64,000 nucleotides of DNA, taken from assembly GCF_000002425.4 (NCBI RefSeq), contig NC_037273.1, positions 13,611,207 through 13,675,206 of the forward strand. The letters run 5' to 3'. Under the pieces are notes generated by a model. It saw only the letters and a list, made by a program, of their open reading frames with translations, was not told the origin of the DNA and did no database searches. Below, piece after piece: positions 52,976 through 63,382 of this stretch. This DNA comes from Physcomitrium patens (lineage: Eukaryota > Streptophyta > Bryopsida > Funariales > Funariaceae). The translations under genes and the position numbers were made by a program. The first letter of the stretch is position 1; each line of letters starts with the position of its first letter.

Positions 52976-54688
52976 TTGGCAACCAAAGCATTGCAAGCAA
53001 TGGTCAATAAAATTGATCAATTTGATGGAAGGAATATTTCAAGGTATTTAAGATGTTATGTTCATGAAATGGAATTAAATCGGGTTTCTAAGAAGAAAAT
53101 GGTTGAATTATTTAGATTTGCCACGATACCGGAGATAAGGGACCATATTACATCGATTACTAATCGTTATGGGAATTCATGGGAGGTTTTTTCACATGCA
53201 TTGAAAGACGAATATTTCTTGGAAAATATTGATCGCGTTACTAAGAAGCTGTTTCTGGAATGGATTGAACGACCCAATAAGAATTTGCAAGCAAATGAGC
53301 TTCTAAGGGAATTTGAGAGGCAGTACTCTCAATTGTGGAAGGTAGAAAAATTGACATTGGAGCCGAACAAAGTTGATCTATTTCTTCAAGCTGCTGATGG
53401 AGAATTGCAAGGAAAATTAGAACTCCTTCTTGAAGACAAAGAAGAAGATGAAGGATTGATAACAAAGTGGAAGAACGTTGAAGATGTGGTGGGGTTGCTT
53501 ACAAAAAGAGAAAGGAGGAAGGATAGGAGCAATATTCCAAAAATAGTACAAGCACCCAAAGCTCCATGACGTACAACACCACCAACAACGCCTACAGTTC
53601 AACCTTCGACATCCTTATCAAAGAAAGCAGATATGGGGATAGAAGAAATTATACGAGGAATGCGAGATCTTCAAATCAAATTGGCAAGACTTGAAGAGAA
53701 TACTTCTACAAATAATTCGAAGAATGTTTCAAAACAAGGAGATGTACAAAGATGCATTTGGTGTGATGATGCTACACACACTAGAAAAGATTGCAATGAA
53801 TTTAATAATATGATACAGCAAGGAATTATTTGCTGGAAAGATGGAAAGATAGCATTAAAAGATAGGAAGAATCTTCTTCAAACCAATTTTGGCAAGGGAG
53901 GAATGAGAGCATTGGTTCAAGATTACCTAAAAGAGCATGAAACAGCAACACGAGAAAGTGCAAGTTATGGTGCTAGAGTAGATGATGAAATTGGTGGAAG
54001 TACGGAAATTAGTGAGTTTTGGGCTTCTGCCGTTTCTACAATGCAAGAAGGGAAATTACCTCGAGAAGCGTTATTGAGGACTGCAGCTACAATACGAGGT
54101 AGAACAGGTTGGGAGGATCTTGTTGAGTCTCTTTTAATTCATGCATATATTGCTAAGAGCCAACATGAAGCTTTGATTGAAGAAAAGAGACGAGGAAATT
54201 TTGATGATATGAGAGAAGGAAATTCTTCTAAGAGGCAAACTCGAGGAGACAAGGCTCGGGAGGCAGCTTCACAAGAATTGCCTGTAAAGGATACCTCAGC
54301 ATCATTGGGAGAAAAAACAAAGGAGACAAAAGATAAGGGCAAATCAATTGCTTATAAGCTACTTTTTGACATTAAAGCGGCAACAAATTTGAAAGGGGTG
54401 TTGGAAGAACGTGTATTAAACACTAAGGTGGAATTCACATTGAAAGAAGTCTTGGAAATTGCAAAGAAAGAGTTTCATGATGTTATCATTGACAGCATTA
54501 AGCGAAAGAGGCAATTAATGGATGAAACTGAAATGAGTCATGCTATTGATGCAAGAATATATAAAGATGAAGAAGAGGTTGATATTGGTTACAAGCAACC
54601 AACAAATGAAAAGAATGGGTATAATCAACGAGTACGTTTCGAAGATTATAGTGATAAGGAAATAAAAGCTTTGAGCCATTATACTTGA
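52976..54688 (+). pseudogene. RLG-3 gag (interrupted)
   Basis: Two pieces, 52976-53569 and 53633-54688, are in one frame apart from a TGA at 53567 that looks like a changed CGA. First piece: IDQFDGRNISRYLRCY and a helical capsid-like region. Second piece: a zinc-knuckle-like CIWCDDATHTRKDC (C-x2-C-x4-H-x4-C), then a charged Lys/Glu-rich tail. It would form the particle shell and bind element RNA. Confidence 0.75.
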
Positions 54689-54718
54689 AAGCATTGGGCA
54701 AGGGCAACTACTAAGGTA

Positions 54719-55186
54719 TTGGTGAAAGTAGGAGATATAGAAGAATTAATTGTTGCTTTAGTCGACCATGGTTCTGAAATAAATCTCATATCTAAAGATC
54801 TTTATAAGAAGCAAAAATGGCCAATTGATATGGAACATGGATGGACAATACGAGCAGCTAATAACACATGGGGCGAATTATATGGAGCTTGTCCAGATGT
54901 CAAAATTCGGATTGGGGATGTTGCGACGGAGCAACATTTCTTTGTTCAAGATACAACGTCTTATCCGTTGATTTTAGGACAACCTTATATTATGGCAACA
55001 TGGATGGAAACAAAAGTACTTGACGATGGTTCTGTTTATGCAAGGGTACGGAGCGAAGATGGGAGGAAAGCTGTACAATTTCTAACAGTACCTCCTAATC
55101 ATGAACGGAATCGAGTTAGGTTGAGGGAGAAACCATTGCCAAAGATTGTTGAAGGATTTAAGGATTTTGGGGAGGTACCACTATAA
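54719..55186 (+). pseudogene. RLG-3 protease region
   Basis: LVDHGSEINLISKDLY is an aspartic protease active-site loop with DHG instead of DSG or DTG, followed by YPLILGQPYI, the usual later motif. Separated from gag by a TGA at 54686 in an otherwise continuous frame. Bases 55190-55660 hold a linker with no recognised domain. Confidence 0.75.
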
Positions 55187-55263
55187 AGCTAGATTATGGA
55201 GGTACAAAAGAGGAGGTACTCTTGTAAGATAAAGGTGCCTTTGATGCGAGTTTTATTTGTATA

Positions 55264-55665
55264 TTGGAGAATGGAAATATTATGTATAAGAAAGTTGATG
55301 ATTTTAAAAGAAAAGAAAGAAAAAGATTATATAATATTGAAAGAGAATTACGCAAGATAGGTACATTGCAAGATGATGAGAAGATTTTAGGTATTTATGA
55401 AGAAAATGGACTGGAAAATTCATTGGAATTGATTACATTTATTGGATTATGGGATAATGATAAGATTGTTGAGATTCATTCAAGAGAGGTTTATACCATA
55501 CTTGAATCTTTTCAAGCACCAGAAGTCACTGTAGAGACGAGATATAAAATGGCAGATAAGAAGGTAAAGCCTGTTGCCGGACCATTACCAGAAGATTCTA
55601 AAGAACAAATGGGAGAAGCATCAAAAGAAGCAAGTTTAAGAAATCCAATGAGTATTGGACATTAG
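55264..55665 (+). other. RLG-3 linker between protease and RT
   Basis: An open frame of 133 codons with charged residues and a Pro-rich end (VAGPLPEDSK). No domain recognised. It ends at a TAG in frame with the following RT region. Confidence 0.5.
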
Positions 55666-55689
55666 TTTACTAAAGAGACTTTTGAAGAA

Positions 55690-57324
55690 TTGAAGATTGA
55701 TTCTGATGGTTCTTTATTGCCGGAGGAAATTACTTGCTTCAAAAAGATGTTGGCTAAACAAGGTAGATCGTTTGCTTTTGAATCTCATGAAATTGGGTGT
55801 GTGGATCCAAATATTATAACACCTATGGTTATCTTCACTATACCACATGTACCTTGGAATCTAAGACCGATTCCAATACCGAGGACACATTTACCTAAAT
55901 TGGTGGAACTATTAAAAGAAAAGATAAAGATGAAAATATTGGAACCCTCATTTGTGCCGTATTCTAGTCAATGGTTTACGGTACCTAAGAAGAATGGGTC
56001 ACTACGGTTTATTCAAGATATGCAACCGGTGAATGCAATAACTATCAGGAATGCAAGAATTGGACCTATTGTGGATGAATTTACTGAGACGTTTGCTGGA
56101 AGGGCGATCTATTCAATGGGTGACTTGTATTCAAGTTATGATTAATTTCAACTTGGCGAAGGAAGTAGAGATATGACAACAATGAGGACACCACTTGGAT
56201 TGGTTAGAATGTGCACTCTTCCTCAAGGCGCGACCAACTCAGTTGCGCATATGATGAATGGGATGAATAAGGTATCGAGAGATTTTATTCCGGAAAAGAC
56301 TATGCCTTTTCTGGATGATGTTCCTATAAAAGGGTGCAGAGAAGGAGACAAGGATGAAACTTTAGATACGAGGGGGTGTCGCAGATATGTTGTTGATCAT
56401 ATACAAGATTGTGAAAAGATTTTAACTCGGCTTGGAGAAGTTCATCTTACATTATCGGGTATGAAGTCCGTATTTGGAGTACGAGAGGTTGTGATTGTTG
56501 GACATTTATGTGGATCTTACGGAAGAAAACCAGATCCGACTAAAATTGATGCAATTGGAAGGATGAAAAAGGATTGTGATTCTTTAACAGAGGTTTGCAG
56601 GTTTTTAGGTGCATGTGTATTTTATCGAATCTGGATCCCTCATTATGCTCACATAGCGGATCCATTATATGAACTGTTACGCAAGGGTTACCGATTTAAA
56701 TGGGAAGAAAGGCATATTCAGGCAATGCAAAGATTGAAGAAATTATTGATGTCACCTCCAATATTGAGGAAGGTTGATTATAGGTGCAATAGACCAATGA
56801 TTCTTACTGTGGACGCTAGTCCAATTGCCATTGGATGGGCTGTGGGTCAAGATGATTCTAGTGGGAATAGATTTGTAATTCGATTTGGAGCTAAAGTTTT
56901 AAGTATTCGTCAGCGTGCATATTCGCAAGTCAAAAGAGAACTTTGGGGAGTTGTTTCGGCTATGAAAGCTGAAAAGGACTATTTGATTGGGGCAGTAGTA
57001 GTAATAGAAACAGATTGCTTGCCATTGCTTGGAATGATTATTAACTGTTCAACGCCAGATATTGCAATGTTGAGATGGATTGCTTATATTAAGTCACTAA
57101 ATCCGGAATTTAAGCATGTTCCTAGGAAGGACAATTTAATAGCAGACATGCTATCTCGAGCAAGATACGAGAGGGAGGATGAAATGGTTGAAGACATTGA
57201 TGACGTTGAATTGAAATTCTATTCAATATCAAATCTCAACAGAAAAGACAAGCTATTTCTTGAAGAATTTTATGAAGGAGAATTATTGGATATTAGTCAT
57301 TACTTGAATACCTTGACTAAGTAG
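55690..57324 (+). pseudogene. RLG-3 reverse transcriptase and RNase H
   Basis: RT motifs in order: PKKNGSLRFIQDMQPVN, MGDLYSSYD, a TAA where Gln is expected (56143), TPLGLVRMCTLPQGATNS, and MPFLDDVPIKG as the catalytic box (FLDD for YLDD). RNase H follows with TVDASPIAIGWAVGQD, KRELWGVVSA and ETDCLPLLG, ending after NLIADMLSRARY. One stop separates two long open pieces, so the copy is close to intact. Confidence 0.88.
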
Positions 57325-57654
57325 GAGAATTGGTCTACAAAAAAATTCAAACAAATAAGAAAAAAAACATATGGATTTTTGCTTCGAGATGGATTCTTAT
57401 GGAAGAGACCGAAGAAAGGAATTGGGATGCCACAACGAATGATAGGCAAAAAGGAAGAAAAACTAAAATTATTAAAGGAGTTTCATGATAGTTTATGGGC
57501 AGGGCATAGAGGAATCTGGGCTACTTTTGCTAAACTCAAGGAACGATATTGGTAGAAAAATATGTATCGAGATGTGCTCTCATTTGTAGAGTCATGTGAA
57601 ATCTGTCAATCATATTCTAATATTCGACATCGAGATAGTCTTCATCCTACGTAT
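57325..57654 (+). pseudogene. RLG-3 integrase, first part
   Basis: After a TAG at 57322 the frame continues with a zinc-binding region: HDSLWAGHRGIWATFAKLKERY, a TAG at 57553, then CEICQSY. It is cut at 57654 by RLG-2b and goes on in frame at 63753. Confidence 0.8.
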
Positions 57655-58084
57655 TGTCACGGACACAAAATATCGACTTGAAATCTAAGAAGAAGTTCAA
57701 GAAGAAGTGGCAGAACTAGATTAAACAGATGAGTACAAGAACAACACCAGAAAGGTGAGCAAGAACTCCAAGAGATGTGTTGTCGAGACTGAAGAACTCT
57801 TCAACCTTGATCCCTATATATACTCCTACTTAAGAAGCTTCTCGAGCTACTTCTATTAACTAGGAAGCTTCTAGAAAGTTCTAGAGGCTTCCTTTCTAGA
57901 AACTTCTAGAAACTTCTAGAAACTTCTCTTCTAGAAGGTTCCAGAGACTTCCTTTCCAGAAGCTTCTAGAAACTTCTCTCTAAAAGGTTCCAAAGGCTTC
58001 TCTTCTAGAAGGTTCCAGAGGCTTGTTTTCTAGAAGGTTCTAGAAACTTCTCTCTAGAAAGTTCTAAGGAATATGTCCCTAACA
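57655..58084 (-). repeat. RLG-2b 3' LTR
   Basis: 430 bp, 60 longer than its partner because of extra GAA/TTC units in U3. TATA at 57815-57822. Purine tract TAAAGGAGGGGGTGA (sense) abuts it at 58085-58099. Confidence 0.95.
57832..58068 (-). promoter_or_regulatory. heat-shock-element array in RLG-2b 3' LTR
   Basis: Alternating GAA/TTC units spaced by 2 nt, the heat-shock factor site. The longest run is 57894-57926 with seven perfect units. Five-unit runs are at 57953-57976 and 58029-58050, and a four-unit run is at 57864-57881. Confidence 0.85.
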
Positions 58085-58131
58085 TCACCCCCTCCTTTAG
58101 CTTCGAGGTCTCTGAGAAGCAATGTTGTTGA

Positions 58132-58485
58132 TCAGTACCAACGTAAGAAAATGAAGATCTGTCGCATAACTTCTGCTATGAACTCCAACTGTTGTTCACG
58201 AGGCAAATGGTTCATTGACCCTTGAAACCAACGGTAGTGGCCCATGCCTTCGACTTCTGACCAAGCATGAACTTTCGTGTCGTCATTGTAAAACTGTCCT
58301 GTAAACACGCCTTCTGGCTGACCATCGTAAGTAGGCTCGATCTCAAATACGATCACCAGTGATCGGTTACTCGGTATCCTCCGTCGTCATCGTGGTACAT
58401 GTAGTTCTTCATCTCGGGGTCGCTTTTGTGAGCTACTCGGTTGCGATACTCTGACTGGCATAGTATCTATCTCTTGGCTATCCAT
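58132..58485 (-). pseudogene. RLG-2b extra ORF after the chromodomain, function unknown
   Basis: ATG at 58485 to TGA at 58132: 117 codons with one internal TGA where CGA is likely. Early part has a basic SSQKRPRDEE (nuclear-signal-like), later FEIEPTYDGQPEGVF and WSEVEGMGHYRWFQGSMNH. It lies 116 nt after the pol stop and ends 32 nt before the purine tract. RLG-1 keeps a matching piece at the same place. I do not recognise the family. Confidence 0.6.
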
Positions 58486-58601
58486 ATCAAAAGACCAAAC
58501 TACGATCTATCTTGGAGAAAATAACTACATCAACTACGAATTTTGCTGGGGCTCTCCCCTTTTCTTATATTGTTGGGAGAACAAGCTTCAGAAAGAAGCT
58601 A

Positions 58602-58829
58602 TCATCGAATTGATTTAGATTTATCAGGATGTCGTTGATGAAACTCCTGTACCTTTTGTGGCGCATTCGTAAGATTTTCAGCTGGCTCCCACGTTCGCTC
58701 ATTAATGTCATAGCCGCACCAATGAACAAGATATTCTAACTTTCTCCACCTTCGCCGTGAATCCAATACCTTTTCAACCTCGTATTCTTCGTGATTCTCG
58801 ATTTCAATACTAGGTGGCGGACATTGCAC
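58602..58829 (-). pseudogene. RLG-2b chromodomain (end of pol)
   Basis: [20 protein letters not shown], then [19 protein letters not shown] is a chromodomain with its aromatic positions. In chromoviruses it tethers integrase to histone marks such as methylated H3K9. It is cut from the rest of pol by the TAA near 58850. Confidence 0.9.
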
Positions 58830-58850
58830 TCTTTCAGGAAAAGATGACTC

Positions 58851-59459
58851 TTAATAAGGTTCCAATAGAGAAACATGAAAGACTGGATGTACCTTCATAG
58901 AAACCGGTAACTCCAGCCGGTATGCCACTGGATTAATTTGCTTCTGGATGATAAATGGTCCCAATCTTCGATAGTCCAACTTATCACATGGTCGCTTGGT
59001 CTTGATATTTCGTCGAAGAAGCCAGGCTTTGTCTCCAACTTTGAAAGTAGGTCCTTGATTCCGAAATCTATCTGCAGACGTCTTATAGGATTCTTGAGCG
59101 GATTGTAATTGAAGCTTCAACATAGTTTGAAACTCTGATAGTTGCTTTGCAAATCCTTCAGCTGCTGGATTGTTATTTGTTGACGGACTCAATAAATCAA
59201 GCTTTGGATGATACCCATAGTTGGAAAAGAATGGTGTTTGTTGAGTCGACGCATGGAGGGTGTTGTTATATGCAAACTCGACTAACGGTAGATATGCAGT
59301 CCAATAGTCTTGCTGATAGTTGATGCTACATCGTAAGTACTACTCCAAGACTTGGTTCACCCGTTCCGTTTGGCCATCAGTTTGAGGATGAAAAGCTGAA
59401 GAAAGCTTGATATCCACCTTCAATATCCCAAAGAGAGATCTCTAAAACTTTGACACGAA
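58851..59459 (-). pseudogene. RLG-2b integrase C-terminal part
   Basis: Between the TAG at 59460 and a TAA near 58850. Includes AFHPQTDGQTERVNQ with the third catalytic Glu, then LPLVEFAYNN and a GPF-type module (RRLGPFIIQKQ) and FHVSLLEPY. Further TAG codons at about 59340 and 59440 sit where Gln and Trp are expected. Confidence 0.88.
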
Positions 59460-61835
59460 CTAGGTACCTCGATCTGATATGATATCATTTGGTAGTCCAT
59501 GATATCGATACACATTATCGAGAAAGAGTCTTGCTGTGACTTCACTAGACGATGTCTTCTTACAAGGAACAAAGTGTGCCATCTTCGTAAGCCGATCTAC
59601 AACGACAAAGATGCTGTCAAATGAGTTTGATGATGGCAAGTCCGTGATGAAGTCCATAGAAATTGAAGACCATGGTCGACGTAGAATTGGCAATGGCTGT
59701 AGAAGTCCATAAGGGTGATGCCGAGGATTCTTGGATCTTGAACAGATGTCATAAGAGAGGATAAAATCTTTCACATCCTTCCACATTTGGGGCCACCAAA
59801 AATCTTGGGAAATAAGCTCCAAGGTCTTGTTGAATCCAAAATGTCCCGCAGCTGGAAAATCATGGCGACATTGAAGAACTCGGAGTCGTGCTGGTCCTTT
59901 TGGATTGTACAATCGCTCTTCAAAGTATAAAAGATCTCCCTCCACCTTGAACTTATCGTCATTGGTACGTTGTTTGATATCAATAGCTACTGAATCTTTA
60001 ATGGTCATAGCACGTACTTGGTTTAGGAAGTCAGCATCAAATGATACAATAGTAGTACAAAGTTGAAATCTCTCTAGCTTCAATAACGTTGTACATTGTT
60101 GATCAAACGCTGCTTCTCCAACCTTTGGTGTAAGATACGATCTCCTTGATAAAGCATCGGATAGTCCTTGCTGCCTTCCAGATCGATAAGTGATAACAAA
60201 ATCGAATCTAGATAGCGACATATTCCATCGAGCTTGATGCCAATTTAAAACTCGAGCCGACATGAAATACTCCAAATTCTTGTGATCCGTATATACGGTT
60301 ACTGGATGTGCAGCTCCTTCAAGAAAGTGACGCCATTCTTCGAAAGAATCCACTATACCAAGAAGTTCCTTATCGTGGATCTCATAATTGATTTCAGCAG
60401 CAAAGAACTTCCGAGAATAGAATGCAACTGGATGGAGCTTCTTGTCTTCACTCATTTGTGAAAGTACAGCTCTCAAAGCAAAATCTGAAGCATCAGTTTC
60501 TAAATAGAAGGCCTTTGTAAAGTCTGGATGTACTAAAATTGGAGCTGTAGTAAATGCTGTCTTCAAGTCTTGAAACGCCTTCTCCGCCAAAGGTCCCCAT
60601 TCCAACTTATCCTTGCATGTTAATCGAGTGAGAGGAGCAGCAACTTGAGAATAATTCTTGATGAAGATTCGATAGAAGTTAGCAAAACCAAGAAAGCATT
60701 GTATGTCTCTAACCATCTTCGGAACCTCCCAAGACATGATTGCTTCTACTTTCTTGGGGTGCATCTTCAAACCTTTTGTAGTTGCAATGAACCCCAAAAA
60801 CTCCATCTCCGTCTGGTGAAATAAACACTTTTCTAATTTGGCATATAGTCCTTGCTTGCGAAGTTTCTCCAAGACCAAACGAACATGCTTCTCATGCTCT
60901 TCCTCGTTTTTAGAGAATATTAGAATATCGTCCAAGTAGATGACAACAAAATCATCGAGGTATTCTCGAAAGATGTCATTCATCATATGTTGAAAAACCG
61001 CTGGAGCATTGGTAAGACCAAAAGGCATGACATTATACTCGAAATGACCATACCTTGTACGGAATGCTGTCTTCCACTCATCTCCTTCTTTGATTCGTAC
61101 GAGATTATAAGCTCCTCTTAGATCAATTTTTGTAAAGATCTTCGCATGTCCAAGTTGTTCTAAGAGACTAGAAATCAAGGATAATGGATAACGATTTTTC
61201 TTTGTTACCTTTTTGAGGCCTCGATAGTCCACACACATCCATAATGATCCATCTTTCTTCTTCACAAATAAGATGGGTGCTCCAACTGATGATTTTGAAT
61301 GACGAATGAAGTTCTTGGCTAGATTCTCGTCGATATACTTTCGCAACTCTGCCAACTCCGTTTGGGATAGATTGTAGATTGGGCCAAAAGGTGGTTGTGC
61401 TCCTTCTTGCAAGTCTATGGCACAATCATATGGTCGGTGTTCCGGTAGTATGTCGGCGTTCTTCTTTTGAAATATGTCTTCAAAATCTTTATATTGCTCC
61501 GGTATACTTGCTGTTGAGATCTTCTCCTCGGTAGTTGGAGCTGCATAAATGACAAATGAAGTGCCTTCCTTAGATGATCTTATAAACGCTCTTGCTCCAA
61601 TGAATAAGGATTTCTTTTTTCGAGGTTTTTTACTAGGTTTTTTCTTGGGTGGTTTTGTGGAAAAAGTCATCTTTTGCAACCTCCAATCTATCGATGGATT
61701 ATGTTTTTCCAACCAAGAAAGACCAAGAATAATAGGATTTGATGGGGTTCTAATAATATTAAAAATAATATGACTACTATGCTCTTTAAACGTTACTTCT
61801 ATAGGTTTTGATTCATCGGTGATGCTACCAAACAA
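59460..61835 (-). pseudogene. RLG-2b pol: protease end, RT, RNase H, integrase core (791 codons)
   Basis: [47 protein letters not shown] (YLDD intact). RNase [46 protein letters not shown]. Integrase: zinc region HDFPAAGHFGFNKTLELI...CSRSK, then catalytic MDFITDL and IISDRGT. It stops at TAG 59460, where a Gln codon is expected, before the third catalytic residue. Reverse transcriptase and RNase H look competent, but no functional polyprotein can be made because of flanking stops. Confidence 0.93.
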
Positions 61836-61841
61836 TAAAGG

Positions 61842-62072
61842 TCATCCATCTATGACCTCAACATGAACAGGTTTTAATTTTTGTACTAAAGGGATCTTAT
61901 GATACTTTACAAATTCTTCGTCTAAAAAACAAGTAGATGCTCCTGAGTGTAGTAGTGCTAAGGTTCTCAGTTTTTGAAGGCCAATAAACAGAGGGATTGT
62001 AAAACAAAGCGCAGGTTGGGCAGAAAGAAAGGAACCTGATTGTTGTTGGGATATTTCATTGTCCAGCCGCAT
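61842..62072 (-). pseudogene. RLG-2b protease start, broken
   Basis: An ATG five bases after the gag stop opens this frame. The active-site loop reads LLHSGASTCF, with His where the catalytic Asp belongs. The frame ends at TGA 61839-61841, where RLG-2a has CGA at the same place (GDP-rich VIDGRP region). Confidence 0.85.
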
Positions 62073-62077
62073 GGTTC

Positions 62078-63103
62078 CTACTGTGGCTGGGCATCCTCGT
62101 TTTCCTGAACAAATACTCCTCTAGTCTTGACTATGCTTCGATTTTGCTTTTTGGGGCAGTTTCCGACTTTGTGGCCTTCTCCATCGCAATACAAGCATAA
62201 ATTTTCCTCCATACGTCGCTTTTTTTCTTCTATAGTAAGAGATTTGACACGTACCGCATCAATTTGCATGTCTTCCACCTCTGAATGCGAATTCACACTG
62301 CTTGCCGACATAGTTGGAGCATGGCGAATTGTATGTTGTCTTGAGCGTTGATCTTGGCGACGTTGGAATAGGCGATTATCGCACTTTACAGCTTGGCTAA
62401 TGACATCATTGAGCGTTCGTGGATCAGGAAGAGTTAACAACAAATCCTTCACATCATCTCTTAAACCCCAATAGAATTGACTCATCAACGCTTCTTCATC
62501 CCAATTGATGTCGCATACTAATTGCCTAAAATCTGAAGCATAGACTGATATAGAATGCATCCCCTGTCGTAGCGACTGGATCTTTGTTGTAGCCCATCGA
62601 ACCTTATCGTGTTCACCAAATGCTTCTTCAAATGCTTCCAAAAAGGTTTCGAAGTTGTTTAATATGGATGATCGTTTCTCAAACAAAGGAGCAAACCATG
62701 ATAGAGCTTGTCCCGTAAGTAAGGTTCCAACAAGTCCAACACGTGACTCCTCCGTTGGATATCGTTCGGGCTGTAAAACTGTTATCAACCTGATTTGATT
62801 GAGGAATCCTCGAAACTTGGAACGTGTTCCATCAAACTTATCTAGAAGGCTAACTCGAGGCTCTTTATGTTGTAGAACTAGTGGTTCTTGTCGAACTTGA
62901 GATAAAATTGTTTCTCCAAGTGCAGAAGTTTGAGGCTGGTGTAGTTTAGATTGTGCTATCCCAGATACTCCATCATTATGAAGCCTTGCCACCACTGCTT
63001 CAATCTCTGCAGTTCTTTGTGATAACGTAGCGAGGGCATTCATAATAGCATCTAACTTAGACTCTGAACTTTCTGTCATACTAATGTCTTGACCTCCGAC
63101 CAT
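62078..63103 (-). CDS. RLG-2b gag (341 codons, open)
   Basis: Starts MVGGQDISMTESSESKLDAI. A helical N-terminus is followed by a retrotransposon gag (capsid-like) region (FDGTRSKFRGFLNQIRL, GQALSWFAPLFE, SVYASDFRQL) and a zinc knuckle CLYCDGEGHKVGNC (C-x2-C-x4-H-x4-C) near residue 305. It would form particles and package element RNA. It is the only fully open long gag in the window. It ends at a TAG that RLG-2a shares. Confidence 0.9.
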   Translation of the reverse strand: MVGGQDISMTESSESKLDAIMNALATLSQRTAEIEAVVARLHNDGVSGIAQSKLHQPQTSALGETILSQVRQEPLVLQHKEPRVSLLDKFDGTRSKFRGFLNQIRLITVLQPERYPTEESRVGLVGTLLTGQALSWFAPLFEKRSSILNNFETFLEAFEEAFGEHDKVRWATTKIQSLRQGMHSISVYASDFRQLVCDINWDEEALMSQFYWGLRDDVKDLLLTLPDPRTLNDVISQAVKCDNRLFQRRQDQRSRQHTIRHAPTMSASSVNSHSEVEDMQIDAVRVKSLTIEEKKRRMEENLCLYCDGEGHKVGNCPKKQNRSIVKTRGVFVQENEDAQPQ

Positions 63104-63146
63104 TCTAAAAGAAGGACAAAAATGACTCTACAAGAGGCAATATTGG

Positions 63147-63334
63147 TTTATAGGAGGGTAATCCACAACCTATAAAATGCCTTAAGAATTTCAAGAAGAG
63201 GGATAATCCACTCTCTCCAAGAAGAATAAGACTCCAATATTGTAACAAAAGAAGTATCAGTTTAGAGGAGGGTAATCCGCAACCTCTAAAAATTCTAATA
63301 TACCTTCAAGTAGAGGGGTAATCCACACTCTACT
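63147..63334 (-). other. RLG-2b leader hairpin series
   Basis: Hairpins with GGTAATCC-type loops (plus-strand reading): 63309-63334 (7-bp AGTAGAG/CTCTACT), 63261-63290 (8-bp TTTAGAGG/CCTCTAAA), 63197-63214 (4-bp, weak), 63147-63176 (8-bp TTTATAGG/CCTATAAA). Confidence 0.75.
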
Positions 63335-63368
63335 AAGAAAGAACTAGCTCTGATATCTCAAGTTAGTG

Positions 63369-63380
63369 CAGTCTCGACAA
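63369..63380 (-). promoter_or_regulatory. RLG-2b putative self-primer binding site
   Basis: Two bases after the 5' LTR the sense strand reads TTGTCGAGACTG. Its exact complement CAGTCTCGACAA lies in both LTRs (63508-63519, 57780-57791), beginning 31-32 nt past the TATA box, near where the RNA should start. Confidence 0.75.
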
Positions 63381-63382
63381 AC

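Larger units (their letters stand above)
51488..57654 (+). mobile_element. RLG-3: large Ty3/gypsy element, 5' part (continues at 63753)
   Basis: LTR 51488-52743, primer site, gag, protease, RT-RNase H and the start of integrase, interrupted by RLG-2b and resuming at 63753. Inserted into RLG-2a RT. The 3' LTR lies outside the window. A handful of stops break the frames, fewer than in RLG-1 or copia. Confidence 0.88.

Noticed and set aside
63130-63350. Regular hairpin repeats that might be read as a CRISPR-like array
   Set aside because: Units are short and of different lengths, have no unique spacers, and sit in a retrotransposon leader of a eukaryote.
63357-63362. TATCAGAGC (sense) 23-27 nt past the 5' LTRs of RLG-1 and RLG-2, part of the usual initiator-Met tRNA primer site
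   Set aside because: It lacks the leading TGG and is too far from the LTR. The self-complementary site sits exactly at the border in both families. It may still have a role in the leader.
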